In this document: in pieces, positions 1 to 4,658 of the stretch
How positions within the stretch are numbered: position 1 is the stretch's first letter
How the letters are laid out: each line of letters opens with the position of its first letter
Source of the DNA: Minisyncoccota bacterium
GTDB lineage: Bacteria; Patescibacteriota; Minisyncoccia; UBA6257; 1-14-0-10-40-38
Length of the DNA stretch: 7,015 bases
NCBI GenBank assembly: GCA_020052135.1
Contig: JAGVPS010000076.1
Span: 1 to 7,015, forward strand
Reading direction: 5' to 3'
The notes under the pieces: generated by a model
Told to the model about the DNA's origin: nothing
The model's input: only the letters and a program-made list of their open reading frames with translations
Databases searched by the model: none
Program-made: the position numbers and the translations under genes

Positions 1-1
1 A

Positions 2-802
2 ATCCGCAAAGCTGATTTTACATTTGGTAATTTGGAAAATCCTATCTCGAGCCGTGGCAAGAATCAGGGCAGTATCTATTCGTTCCGGGCACGGCCACAG
101 ATGGGCCAGGCGCTTCGTTTTGCCGGGTTTGACGCGCTCTCGCTCGCGAACAATCATATTTGGGATTGGGGGCGCGATGCGCTTGAGGACACAGTCAATA
201 TACTGGTAACGAACAACATACAACCGGTAGGAACAGAGATGAACTATACGGACGCAAACAACCCTAAATTTTTTACGCTTTCGGACGGGACAACACTTGC
301 ATTACTTGGGTATACCAATCTTATGCCACAAACTCTTGAGGCAACAGTAACCAAGTCGGGATTGAGCTCTTTTGAGCCGGAGATTATAAAACAGACAATA
401 ATGAAAGCAAAGAAGGCATCCATCGCCCCCTCCTCCGCTGAAGCTTCGGCGGGCGAGAAAGCTAAGGAGGACAAGGCAGATATAGTGATTATTTCTCTAC
501 ACTGGGGAGAGGAGTATGAAACAAGCGTCAGCGGGTATCAGAGGGACATCGCGCATGCGTTCATTGATGCGGGCGCGGATCTCGTTATAGGTCACCATCC
601 GCACGTCGTGCAGGAGGTGGAGAAGTACAAAGAGGGGTATATTGCCTACAGTTTAGGCAACTTTATTTTTGATCAGAATTTTTCAAAGGAAACGATGGAG
701 GGGTTGATGCTAAAAGTGTTCGTGCACGACAAAGAGATCAGTGGTGTGCAAAAAATCCCGGTGAAAATAAACGAAACTTTCCAGCCACAAATAGTTAATT
801 AG
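2..802 (+). CDS. capA: CapA-family protein (poly-gamma-glutamate capsule synthesis type), 5' truncated
   Basis: The gene enters from the left edge, so the true start and roughly the first quarter of the domain are missing. 266 residues are visible. A TTG at 32 is open, but the reading frame continues upstream in homologous sequence (A-D-F-T-F-G-N-L-E), so it is not the start. CapA/PGA_cap hallmarks are present: 'NLENP' near 29-43, 'NNH' with D and G downstream (149-172), 'SLHWGEE' (about 494-514), 'GHHPHV' (590-607) and 'YSLGNFIFDQ' (about 647-676). The fold belongs to the calcineurin-like metallophosphatase superfamily, and the family is usually secreted or membrane-anchored and linked to capsule or surface-polymer synthesis. 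The substrate here is unknown. About 20 residues between 'MKAKKA' and 'ADIVIISLHWG' look like an in-frame insert (see repeat at 413-478). The gene ends inside a 16-bp tandem repeat. The family call is firm; the capsule role is inference. Confidence 0.9.
   Translation: MRKADFTFGNLENPISSRGKNQGSIYSFRARPQMGQALRFAGFDALSLANNHIWDWGRDALEDTVNILVTNNIQPVGTEMNYTDANNPKFFTLSDGTTLALLGYTNLMPQTLEATVTKSGLSSFEPEIIKQTIMKAKKASIAPSSAEASAGEKAKEDKADIVIISLHWGEEYETSVSGYQRDIAHAFIDAGADLVIGHHPHVVQEVEKYKEGYIAYSLGNFIFDQNFSKETMEGLMLKVFVHDKEISGVQKIPVKINETFQPQIVN
413..478. repeat. In-frame palindromic insert in capA, bounded by a 6-bp direct repeat
   Basis: The core at 431-471 begins TCCTCC (431-436) and ends GGAGGA (466-471), which are reverse complements. 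Inside it, 434-451 is palindromic apart from one T-G wobble pair, centred on GAAGCTTC (440-447). The core is bounded by the direct repeat AAGGCA at 413-418 and 473-478. The two copies are exactly 60 nt (20 codons) apart, as expected for an element plus a target duplication that keeps the frame. The encoded residues are Ala/Ser/Glu/Lys rich and low complexity. They interrupt the usual 'KKAD-I-V-I-x-S-L-H-W-G' stretch of CapA proteins. The structure is seen directly; the mobile origin is inferred. Confidence 0.6.
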
Positions 803-826
803 TTAGTTGGTTGATTAGTTAATTGG
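795..826. repeat. Two 16-bp tandem copies across the capA stop codon
   Basis: Bases 795-810 and 811-826 are head-to-tail copies that differ at two positions (3 and 12 of the unit). The unit is built of TTAATTAGTT-like words. The first copy contains the capA stop codon TAG (800-802), so the duplication lies right at the gene end and extends into the spacer, finishing at the GG that begins the next gene's ribosome binding site. It may have arisen by slippage. No function is evident. Confidence 0.75.
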
Positions 827-830
827 AGGT
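825..830 (+). promoter_or_regulatory. Ribosome binding site for the anchored protein gene at 842
   Basis: GGAGGT is a strong Shine-Dalgarno match 11 nt before the ATG at 842, and it supports that start. It is one of only two clear Shine-Dalgarno sequences at gene starts in this window. The pentose phosphate genes have none that is obvious. Confidence 0.65.
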
Positions 831-841
831 AACATTAAGAC

Positions 842-1498
842 ATGAATAAAACCACATTCCTTATCGTGACAGCAGTTATTCTTGCAGGAGGGTTAGGCTA
901 CTTTATATTGAGTAAAAATAATGCAATATCTAATACGCCCACGTTGCAAGAGAGTGCTAGTCAGTCAGGCGATACTCGGACGGATTGGGGAACGTATCGT
1001 AATGAAGAATATGGATTTGAGTTTGGCTATCCTAATAAATTACAAGTTTTACCATACGAAAAAACTCGAACAACTTCTGTCTTTAATCTACGAATAGGGG
1101 AAATTTCAGAAGGATATCACGATTTTTATTTTATGATTCGTAAAAAAGATGAAACAACAGCGAATCATTATACTGAATACATACCAGTAACCATTACAAC
1201 CATTAAGGCTTTAGCTGAACAATTTCAAAAAAATGCAGATGAAGCTTACACAAATCACGAAAAATTACTCGCATTGCCTCCTAAAGATAGACCTGATGAG
1301 ATTCAACTCACGACAATTAAAACAGAAATTCTTAAAGGAAGTAACACAGATATGCTTGTTGCTAACATAACAGGTCCAGGGGGTAGATTCATTGAAACTT
1401 ACTCTCTCCATGGCAACCTTATTTATTCTTTTGGGTCAGCAGATTCTGATCGTGAGCAACTCATAGAAATAGCAAAGACGTTTAAATTTTTAGATTAA
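842..1498 (+). CDS. Membrane-anchored extracytoplasmic protein of unknown function, PsbP-like C-terminal region
   Basis: A 218-residue protein. Residues 5-23 form one hydrophobic segment right after a short N terminus with one Lys, so it is probably an uncleaved signal anchor with the rest outside the membrane. Residues 24-48 are a Ser/Thr/Asn/Gln-rich linker. From about 50 the protein starts a domain with 'Y-R-N-E-E-Y-G-F-E-F-G-Y-P' (52-64) and closes with 'K-T-F-K-F-L-D' at the C terminus. That opening and closing are typical of PsbP-like anchored proteins common in CPR genomes; this comparison is from memory of the family. No catalytic motif is visible. The start is set by the Shine-Dalgarno site at 825-830. 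The gene is much more AT-rich than the flanking metabolic genes (the line 1141-1200 has 18 G/C in 60), which suggests a different history. The TAA stop is followed directly by the ATG of the rpiB fragment. Confidence 0.75.
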   Translation: MNKTTFLIVTAVILAGGLGYFILSKNNAISNTPTLQESASQSGDTRTDWGTYRNEEYGFEFGYPNKLQVLPYEKTRTTSVFNLRIGEISEGYHDFYFMIRKKDETTANHYTEYIPVTITTIKALAEQFQKNADEAYTNHEKLLALPPKDRPDEIQLTTIKTEILKGSNTDMLVANITGPGGRFIETYSLHGNLIYSFGSADSDREQLIEIAKTFKFLD

Positions 1499-1597
1499 AT
1501 GACTATCTATTTCGCCACCGATCATGCTGGGTTTACCCTTAAAGAAAAAGTAAAAAAGTTTCTTTCCGATGATAGCAATCCGATTATAATAAAATGA
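1499..1597 (+). pseudogene. Truncated 5' fragment of an rpiB gene (ribose-5-phosphate isomerase B)
   Basis: The frame from ATG 1499 encodes 32 residues, of which the first 24 match the start of the intact RpiB at 2551. Both copies have 'ATDHAG' followed by 'LKEKVKKFL'. Over those 72 nt the two copies differ at 11 positions, many of them silent third-base changes, so both were once under protein-level selection. Homology stops at about 1570-1575, after which unrelated AT-rich sequence reaches a TGA at 1595-1597. The fragment lacks the active-site loop and most of the phosphate-binding residues, so it cannot be an enzyme. The ATG abuts the TAA of the upstream gene. It is best read as a remnant left by recombination or insertion at rpiB. 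It is unclear which copy was the resident one. Confidence 0.85.
1585..1590 (+). promoter_or_regulatory. Possible -10 box for the gene at 1603
   Basis: A perfect TATAAT lies just past the point where rpiB homology ends. The expected transcription start would be close to 1597, giving an almost leaderless message for the ATG at 1603, which has no Shine-Dalgarno. No good -35 box is seen at 16-18 bp spacing (candidates near 1561-1568 match poorly). In AT-rich DNA the hexamer can occur by chance. Confidence 0.35.
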
Positions 1598-1602
1598 TCT
1601 AA

Positions 1603-1941
1603 ATGAGTACACCCAAGTGCGATGTGCATCTAAGACAAAATAGATGTAAAAGAGAAGTTTATGCAGAAGTATTTTGGAACAAAGGCGGGTGGTCATATAC
1701 TTGCAAAAAACATTTTTTGAAAAAGCGAAAACAGTTTAAGCTGTTTGGGGTTTTAGATGAATGGTGGATTGAGGATCAATTTTCGATTGCAATCCGGAAA
1801 ATAGAAAATAAGTTTGGAATTTGCCAATCAAAAAGCAAAACAATTCAATGGTGTTTAGCTGTAGAATTTAATAAGAAGATTAATACCTTATCCCGAGAAA
1901 TTTTTCATTCAATTCAAAAACATCAAAAAATCAGATATTGA
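1603..1941 (+). CDS. Small hypothetical protein with a putative CxxH...CxxH zinc site
   Basis: A 112-residue basic protein that I do not recognise as a named family. The N-terminal third has Cys6-x-x-His9 and Cys34-x-x-His37, with Cys15 between. The second pair sits in 'W-S-Y-T-C-K-K-H-F'. This spacing fits a small treble-clef or zinc-ribbon fold. The remainder (about 40-112) is Lys/Ile/Phe-rich without a recognisable motif. The start at 1603 is the first ATG in frame after the rpiB remnant and leaves both Cys/His pairs intact. No Shine-Dalgarno is present, and the -10-like TATAAT at 1585 is the only expression signal. Base composition is very AT-rich (line 1801-1860 has 17 G/C in 60), unlike rpiB or transketolase. 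With the toxin-antitoxin pair it fills the segment between the two rpiB copies. It could be an accessory gene of that module or unrelated cargo. Confidence 0.55.
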   Translation: MSTPKCDVHLRQNRCKREVYAEVFWNKGGWSYTCKKHFLKKRKQFKLFGVLDEWWIEDQFSIAIRKIENKFGICQSKSKTIQWCLAVEFNKKINTLSREIFHSIQKHQKIRY

Positions 1942-1944
1942 TTT

Positions 1945-1974
1945 TTGACACTCTATAATCTATGCTTTTACTAT
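1945..1974 (+). promoter_or_regulatory. Possible promoter of the toxin-antitoxin pair
   Basis: The 31-bp gap between 1941 and 1973 holds a consensus -35 hexamer TTGACA (1945-1950) and a consensus -10 hexamer TATAAT (1954-1959), but they are only 3 bp apart and cannot work together. Two readings are possible. TATAAT may act with a poor -35, starting transcription near 1966, about 7 nt before the ATG. Alternatively TTGACA may act with TACTAT (1969-1974, 18-bp spacer), which would start transcription inside the annotated gene and favour a later start codon. Either way a promoter here is plausible, because toxin-antitoxin pairs usually carry their own. Confidence 0.4.
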
Positions 1975-2158
1975 GAGCATGCAATTACAGGAGGTGATAA
2001 AAACACTCGCTAAAACAAAAAAAATGACTGTGGCAAAACTTGTCGCTGTATTACGTGAGGCAGGTGATCCTTGGCGCGAAGCCAGAGGAATTTTGAAGCA
2101 TAAGAAATTAAGTGGACCTGCCTATCAAAAATCATTGCGCCGCGAATGGCAACGGTAG
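1973..2158 (+). CDS. Putative antitoxin partner of the PIN-domain toxin (VapB-like position)
   Basis: A 61-residue basic protein ending 10 nt before the PIN toxin gene, in the same frame, with the order expected for antitoxin then toxin. No ribbon-helix-helix, AbrB or Phd motif can be named with certainty. The C-terminal 'S-L-R-R-E-W-Q-R' resembles the basic 'lRkEWeR' tail seen on several small antitoxins that pair with PIN toxins, from memory of such families. The start is uncertain: ATG 1973, ATG 1979 and ATG 2023 are all in frame. A long Shine-Dalgarno-like sequence (AGGAGGTGAT, 1989-1998) lies inside the gene, which adds to the doubt. The antitoxin role rests mainly on position and size. 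It is expected to bind and block the toxin and to repress its own promoter. Confidence 0.6.
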   Translation: MSMQLQEVIKTLAKTKKMTVAKLVAVLREAGDPWREARGILKHKKLSGPAYQKSLRREWQR

Positions 2159-2167
2159 ACATATTTT

Positions 2168-2554
2168 GTGTTTACACTTGATACAAATGTTTTGATTAGC
2201 TATCTACGAGGCGACACGATGGTAGTAGATCAGCTTCTTCGCTGGCGCACTGGCAATGCACGTTTTTTTATTTCGGTTATTAGTGAGATAGAAATTCTTG
2301 CGTTTCCGCGTTTAACAGAAGAAGAAGAGAGTAAAATTCGACGGTTTCTGCAAGAATTTACTGTTATTTCTCTTGATTCTCAATTAGCGAAGTTGGTCGC
2401 AGAAATTCGTCGTGGATCAAAGTTAAAACTTGGTGATAGTATTGTGGTGGCAACTGCACTCTTAACAAAGTCAGTACTTATCACACAGGATAAAGAAATA
2501 TTGAAGAAAGCAAAAAGTATCGTTCGAGTCCATCCTGTAGTATCAGAAAAATGA
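2168..2554 (+). CDS. vapC: PIN-domain ribonuclease toxin (VapC-like)
   Basis: 128 residues, the usual length of a VapC toxin. The PIN-domain acidic residues that hold the metal are all visible: Asp5 in 'LDTNVLI', Glu42 in 'SEIEIL', Asp90 in 'KLGDSIVVATAL' and Asp108 in 'TQDKEIL'. Thr/Ser contacts such as Thr6 and Thr106 are also kept, so the nuclease is probably active. VapC toxins cut RNA, often tRNA or rRNA, when the antitoxin is degraded; the target here cannot be told. The start is GTG at 2168. It is the only usable start because the antitoxin stop TAG (2156-2158) is in the same frame four codons upstream. No Shine-Dalgarno is seen, so translation may be coupled to the antitoxin. Its TGA overlaps the ATG of rpiB (ATGA, 2551-2554), so the toxin and a central metabolic gene are probably co-transcribed and coupled. 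Confidence 0.88.
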   Translation: MFTLDTNVLISYLRGDTMVVDQLLRWRTGNARFFISVISEIEILAFPRLTEEEESKIRRFLQEFTVISLDSQLAKLVAEIRRGSKLKLGDSIVVATALLTKSVLITQDKEILKKAKSIVRVHPVVSEK

Positions 2555-2991
2555 AAATCTATCTCGCCACCGATCATGCCGGCTATGCCCTCAAAGAAAA
2601 AGTAAAAAAATTTCTTATTGATTCGGGCTATGCGGTAGAGGATTGCGGCGCGTATACGCTTGACTCCAACGACGACTATTCGGACTTCGTGCACAAAACC
2701 GCAGAAGCTGTTTCAAAAGATCCAAAAAATTCCCGAGGAATCATTTTTGGTGGCTCGGGCGAGGGGGAGGCGATGGTGGCAAATCGGCATGCAGGTGTGC
2801 GAGCGGCAGTATATTATGGGGGTCCTGAAAAAATCGTAACGCTTTCCCGAGAACACAACGATGCAAATATTCTCTCGCTCGGCGCACGCTTCTTAACCGA
2901 GGAGCAAGCGCTTGGGGCAGTAAAGCTTTGGCTTGAAACTCCGTTTTCCAAAGAGGAACGGCATAAACGTCGTATTAAAAAAATTGATTAA
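2551..2991 (+). CDS. rpiB: Ribose-5-phosphate isomerase B (RpiB/LacA family)
   Basis: 146 residues, full length. It interconverts ribulose 5-phosphate and ribose 5-phosphate in the cytoplasm. Family signatures in order: 'ATDHAG' (6-11), Asp-Tyr in 'NDDYSDF' (40-46), the active-site loop 'GGSGEGEAMVANR' (67-79), 'GVRAAVY' (82-88), 'SREHNDANILSLGAR' (99-113) and 'RHKRRIKKI' (137-145). The loop lacks the catalytic Cys of the E. coli type (CGTG) and instead has Gly-Gly-Ser-Gly with Glu73. This corresponds to the Mycobacterium tuberculosis type, in which a Glu acts as the base. The gene overlaps the toxin by 4 nt and lies 3 nt before rpe, so it reads as part of an operon. A diverged fragment of the same gene lies about 1 kb upstream at 1499. 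LacA (galactose-6-phosphate isomerase) belongs to the same family, but the pentose phosphate neighbours favour RpiB. Confidence 0.95.
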   Translation: MKIYLATDHAGYALKEKVKKFLIDSGYAVEDCGAYTLDSNDDYSDFVHKTAEAVSKDPKNSRGIIFGGSGEGEAMVANRHAGVRAAVYYGGPEKIVTLSREHNDANILSLGARFLTEEQALGAVKLWLETPFSKEERHKRRIKKID

Positions 2992-2994
2992 CCC

Positions 2995-3636
2995 ATGACT
3001 GTTATTCCTGTTATAAACGCAAACACGTTTACTGAAGCGCGAGAGCAGTTCGAAAAAGTAAAAGAATTTGCGGAGTGGATTCACATTGATGTCGTTGATG
3101 GAAAATTTGCTCCCCGTATTACCTGGGGGTCTCCCGAGGAAGCAGCACAACTTATGTCGAGCAACAAACAGAAGAAAGTCAAAATAGAAGTCCATCTGAT
3201 GGTTGAAAATCCGGAGCTGGTTATTGGGTCATGGATTGATGCGGGGGCACAGCGCATTATTGTGCACGTGGAGGCGATGAACGATGCAGAGGTCATAAGC
3301 GACACATGTCACGAGCGAGGGGTAGAGCTCATGCTTGCCGCGGTGCCTGAAACGCCGGTTGAAGAACTCTTATCCAACAGCAATGAATTTAAAGAGTTTC
3401 AAATACTTGCGGTTAGTTCCGGTCCTGCGGGGCAACCATTTCAGTCGAGAGTGCTCGAGAAAGTTCGAATTTTGAGAGAGAAATTTCCGCATGCTATAAT
3501 TGAAGTTGATGGGGGCATGAATCCAGAAACTGCAGAGCTTGTAAAGGAGGCGGGTGCGAACATAGTGGTTTCTGCATCATACATTCTAAGTGCGACAGAT
3601 TCGAGGAAGGCGTATACAGACCTAGTCGTGCTTTAA
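2995..3636 (+). CDS. rpe: Ribulose-phosphate 3-epimerase family protein
   Basis: 213 residues, a TIM barrel that interconverts ribulose 5-phosphate and xylulose 5-phosphate. Metal-binding and catalytic positions of the family are kept: His30 and Asp32 in 'HIDVVDG', His67 in 'EVHLMV' and Asp172 in 'EVDGGMN'. Phosphate-loop glycines are present (Gly173-Gly174 and the 'V-S-A-S' segment near the C terminus). Two signature segments are unusual. The N-terminal 'APSIL' of typical Rpe is replaced by 'IPVINANTF', losing the conserved Ser, and the 'NPGFGGQ.F' loop reads 'SSGPAGQPF'. Function is therefore probable but not certain; it could act on a related sugar phosphate. The start ATG is 3 nt after the rpiB stop with no Shine-Dalgarno, which suggests coupling. 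The location between rpiB and transketolase strongly supports the pentose phosphate role. Confidence 0.88.
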   Translation: MTVIPVINANTFTEAREQFEKVKEFAEWIHIDVVDGKFAPRITWGSPEEAAQLMSSNKQKKVKIEVHLMVENPELVIGSWIDAGAQRIIVHVEAMNDAEVISDTCHERGVELMLAAVPETPVEELLSNSNEFKEFQILAVSSGPAGQPFQSRVLEKVRILREKFPHAIIEVDGGMNPETAELVKEAGANIVVSASYILSATDSRKAYTDLVVL

Positions 3637-3741
3637 ATGTAAAATGCAAAGATAAAAGTGTAAAATTCTAGTAGTTCTTCCGCCTAGCTTCAGAACATTT
3701 TAAATTTTACAATGTCATTTTTCATTTTGATATTTACATTT
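3635..3741. repeat. Large imperfect inverted repeat upstream of the transketolase N half
   Basis: This fills the spacer between rpe and the transketolase gene. The arms 3635-3667 and 3703-3741 are imperfect reverse complements. Perfect segments pair 3635-3643 with 3733-3741 and 3659-3667 with 3703-3711. A small inner stem, GTTCT (3674-3678) with AGAAC (3692-3696), sits at the tip. The outer part is almost pure A/T (TGTAAAAT-like words), while the loop contains CCGCC. It begins at the last bases of the rpe stop codon. It could be a transcript-end hairpin, a processed mRNA structure or a decayed mobile repeat. It has no GC stem plus U-run of a classical terminator. No Shine-Dalgarno lies between it and the ATG at 3751. 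Confidence 0.65.
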
Positions 3742-3750
3742 TGAATTAAT

Positions 3751-4635
3751 ATGTTGCACGATGACAAGTTAAAATTTTTAGAAGAGAAAGCAAACGAGAT
3801 TCGTGAAGATCTACTCGCGATGCTTTTTGAAGCCGGGTCAGGACACTCGGCAGGTCCTCTCGGCATGGCGGACGTATTTACGGCCTTTTATTTTCATATT
3901 TTAAATCACAATCCGAAAAAGCCAGACTGGAAAGATCGTGATCGGCTCGTGCTTTCGAATGGCCACATCTGTCCCATACAGTACGTTGCGCTCGCGCATG
4001 CCGGCTATTTTCCGATCCACGAATTAAAGACGCTCCGTAAAATAAATTCCCGCTTGCAGGGGCATCCGCATCGGGGGTCATTGCCTGGAATTGAAACAAC
4101 ATCAGGTCCCTTGGGTTCTGGCATCTCTCAAGCGGCTGGCATGGCGCTTGCCGCTCGCATGGATGGACGTCGACATCGGATATATTGCTTCGCCTCGGAT
4201 GGGGAACACGATGAAGGGAATACGTGGGAGGGAATTATGTTCGCGGGGAAAAATCGCCTCTCAAACCTCACGGTCGTGATGGATCGAAATAATATCCAGA
4301 TTGATGGATTTACTGAAGAAGTTATGCCATTGGAGCCGCTCCGGGCAAAGTATGAAGCTTTCAACTGGAATGTGATTGATGTGGATGGACATAACATCGA
4401 ACAAATTATCTCCGCCGCGTATGAAGCGAAAGCAATTTACGAACGGCCGACCGTGATTATCGCCCACACCATACCGGGGAAGGGGGTAAGTTATATGGAA
4501 TCAAATTATCTCTGGCATGGTATTCCGCCGGGAGCTTCGGATGTTCCCGGCAGTCCGCCCAAGTCGGAGCAATTGAGGGTAGCGCTTCAGGAACTGCGAA
4601 CTCTGGGCGGGAAAATCAGATCTGAGCATGAATAG
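3751..4635 (+). CDS. tkt: Transketolase, N-terminal subunit (thiamine diphosphate pyrophosphate-binding half)
   Basis: 294 residues, matching the size of split-transketolase N subunits. Transketolase moves two-carbon units between ketose and aldose phosphates in the pentose phosphate pathway, using thiamine diphosphate and Mg2+. Motifs in order: 'GSGHSAGPLGMADV' (His32, substrate contact), 'DRLVLSNGH' (64-72), 'GHPHR' (104-108), 'TTSGPLGSG' (116-124), the cofactor motif 'SDG' (149-151) closing at Asn180-Asn181, and 'HTIPGKGVSYME' with 'WHG' near the C terminus. The chain ends at 'LRTLGGKIRSEHE', a natural C terminus for this subunit, so the split is genuine and not a frameshift. Its partner half starts at 6015, 1.4 kb downstream, with two membrane-protein genes between. 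The start at 3751 has no Shine-Dalgarno but fits the family N terminus. Expression likely follows rpe unless the inverted repeat at 3635-3741 ends transcription. Confidence 0.95.
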   Translation: MLHDDKLKFLEEKANEIREDLLAMLFEAGSGHSAGPLGMADVFTAFYFHILNHNPKKPDWKDRDRLVLSNGHICPIQYVALAHAGYFPIHELKTLRKINSRLQGHPHRGSLPGIETTSGPLGSGISQAAGMALAARMDGRRHRIYCFASDGEHDEGNTWEGIMFAGKNRLSNLTVVMDRNNIQIDGFTEEVMPLEPLRAKYEAFNWNVIDVDGHNIEQIISAAYEAKAIYERPTVIIAHTIPGKGVSYMESNYLWHGIPPGASDVPGSPPKSEQLRVALQELRTLGGKIRSEHE

Positions 4636-4640
4636 TTAAA

Positions 4641-4647
4641 AGGAGGT
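4641..4647 (+). promoter_or_regulatory. Ribosome binding site for the membrane protein gene at 4659
   Basis: AGGAGGT lies 11 nt before ATG 4659, the same spacing as the site before the gene at 842. The sequence after it (TATACTATACAT) also contains -10-like words, so a promoter overlapping this spacer is possible but no -35 partner is clear. Confidence 0.65.
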
Positions 4648-4658
4648 ATACTATACAT

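Noticed and set aside
32..34. TTG as the start of the CapA gene
   Set aside because: The frame stays open upstream to the window edge and encodes family-typical residues just before the TTG, so the real start is outside the window.
1490..1696. Antisense open frame across the rpiB fragment, with a similar one at 2380-2694 across the intact rpiB
   Set aside because: Their shared Phe-rich segment is the complement of the Lys-rich start of the two rpiB copies. The similarity is a by-product of the sense-strand homology.
4525..4575. Possible third in-frame palindrome near the end of the transketolase N gene (CCGGGA...TCCCGG)
   Set aside because: The encoded 'D-V-P-G-S-P-P' region looks native to this subunit family, and there are no complementary TCCTCC/GGAGGA ends or direct repeats.
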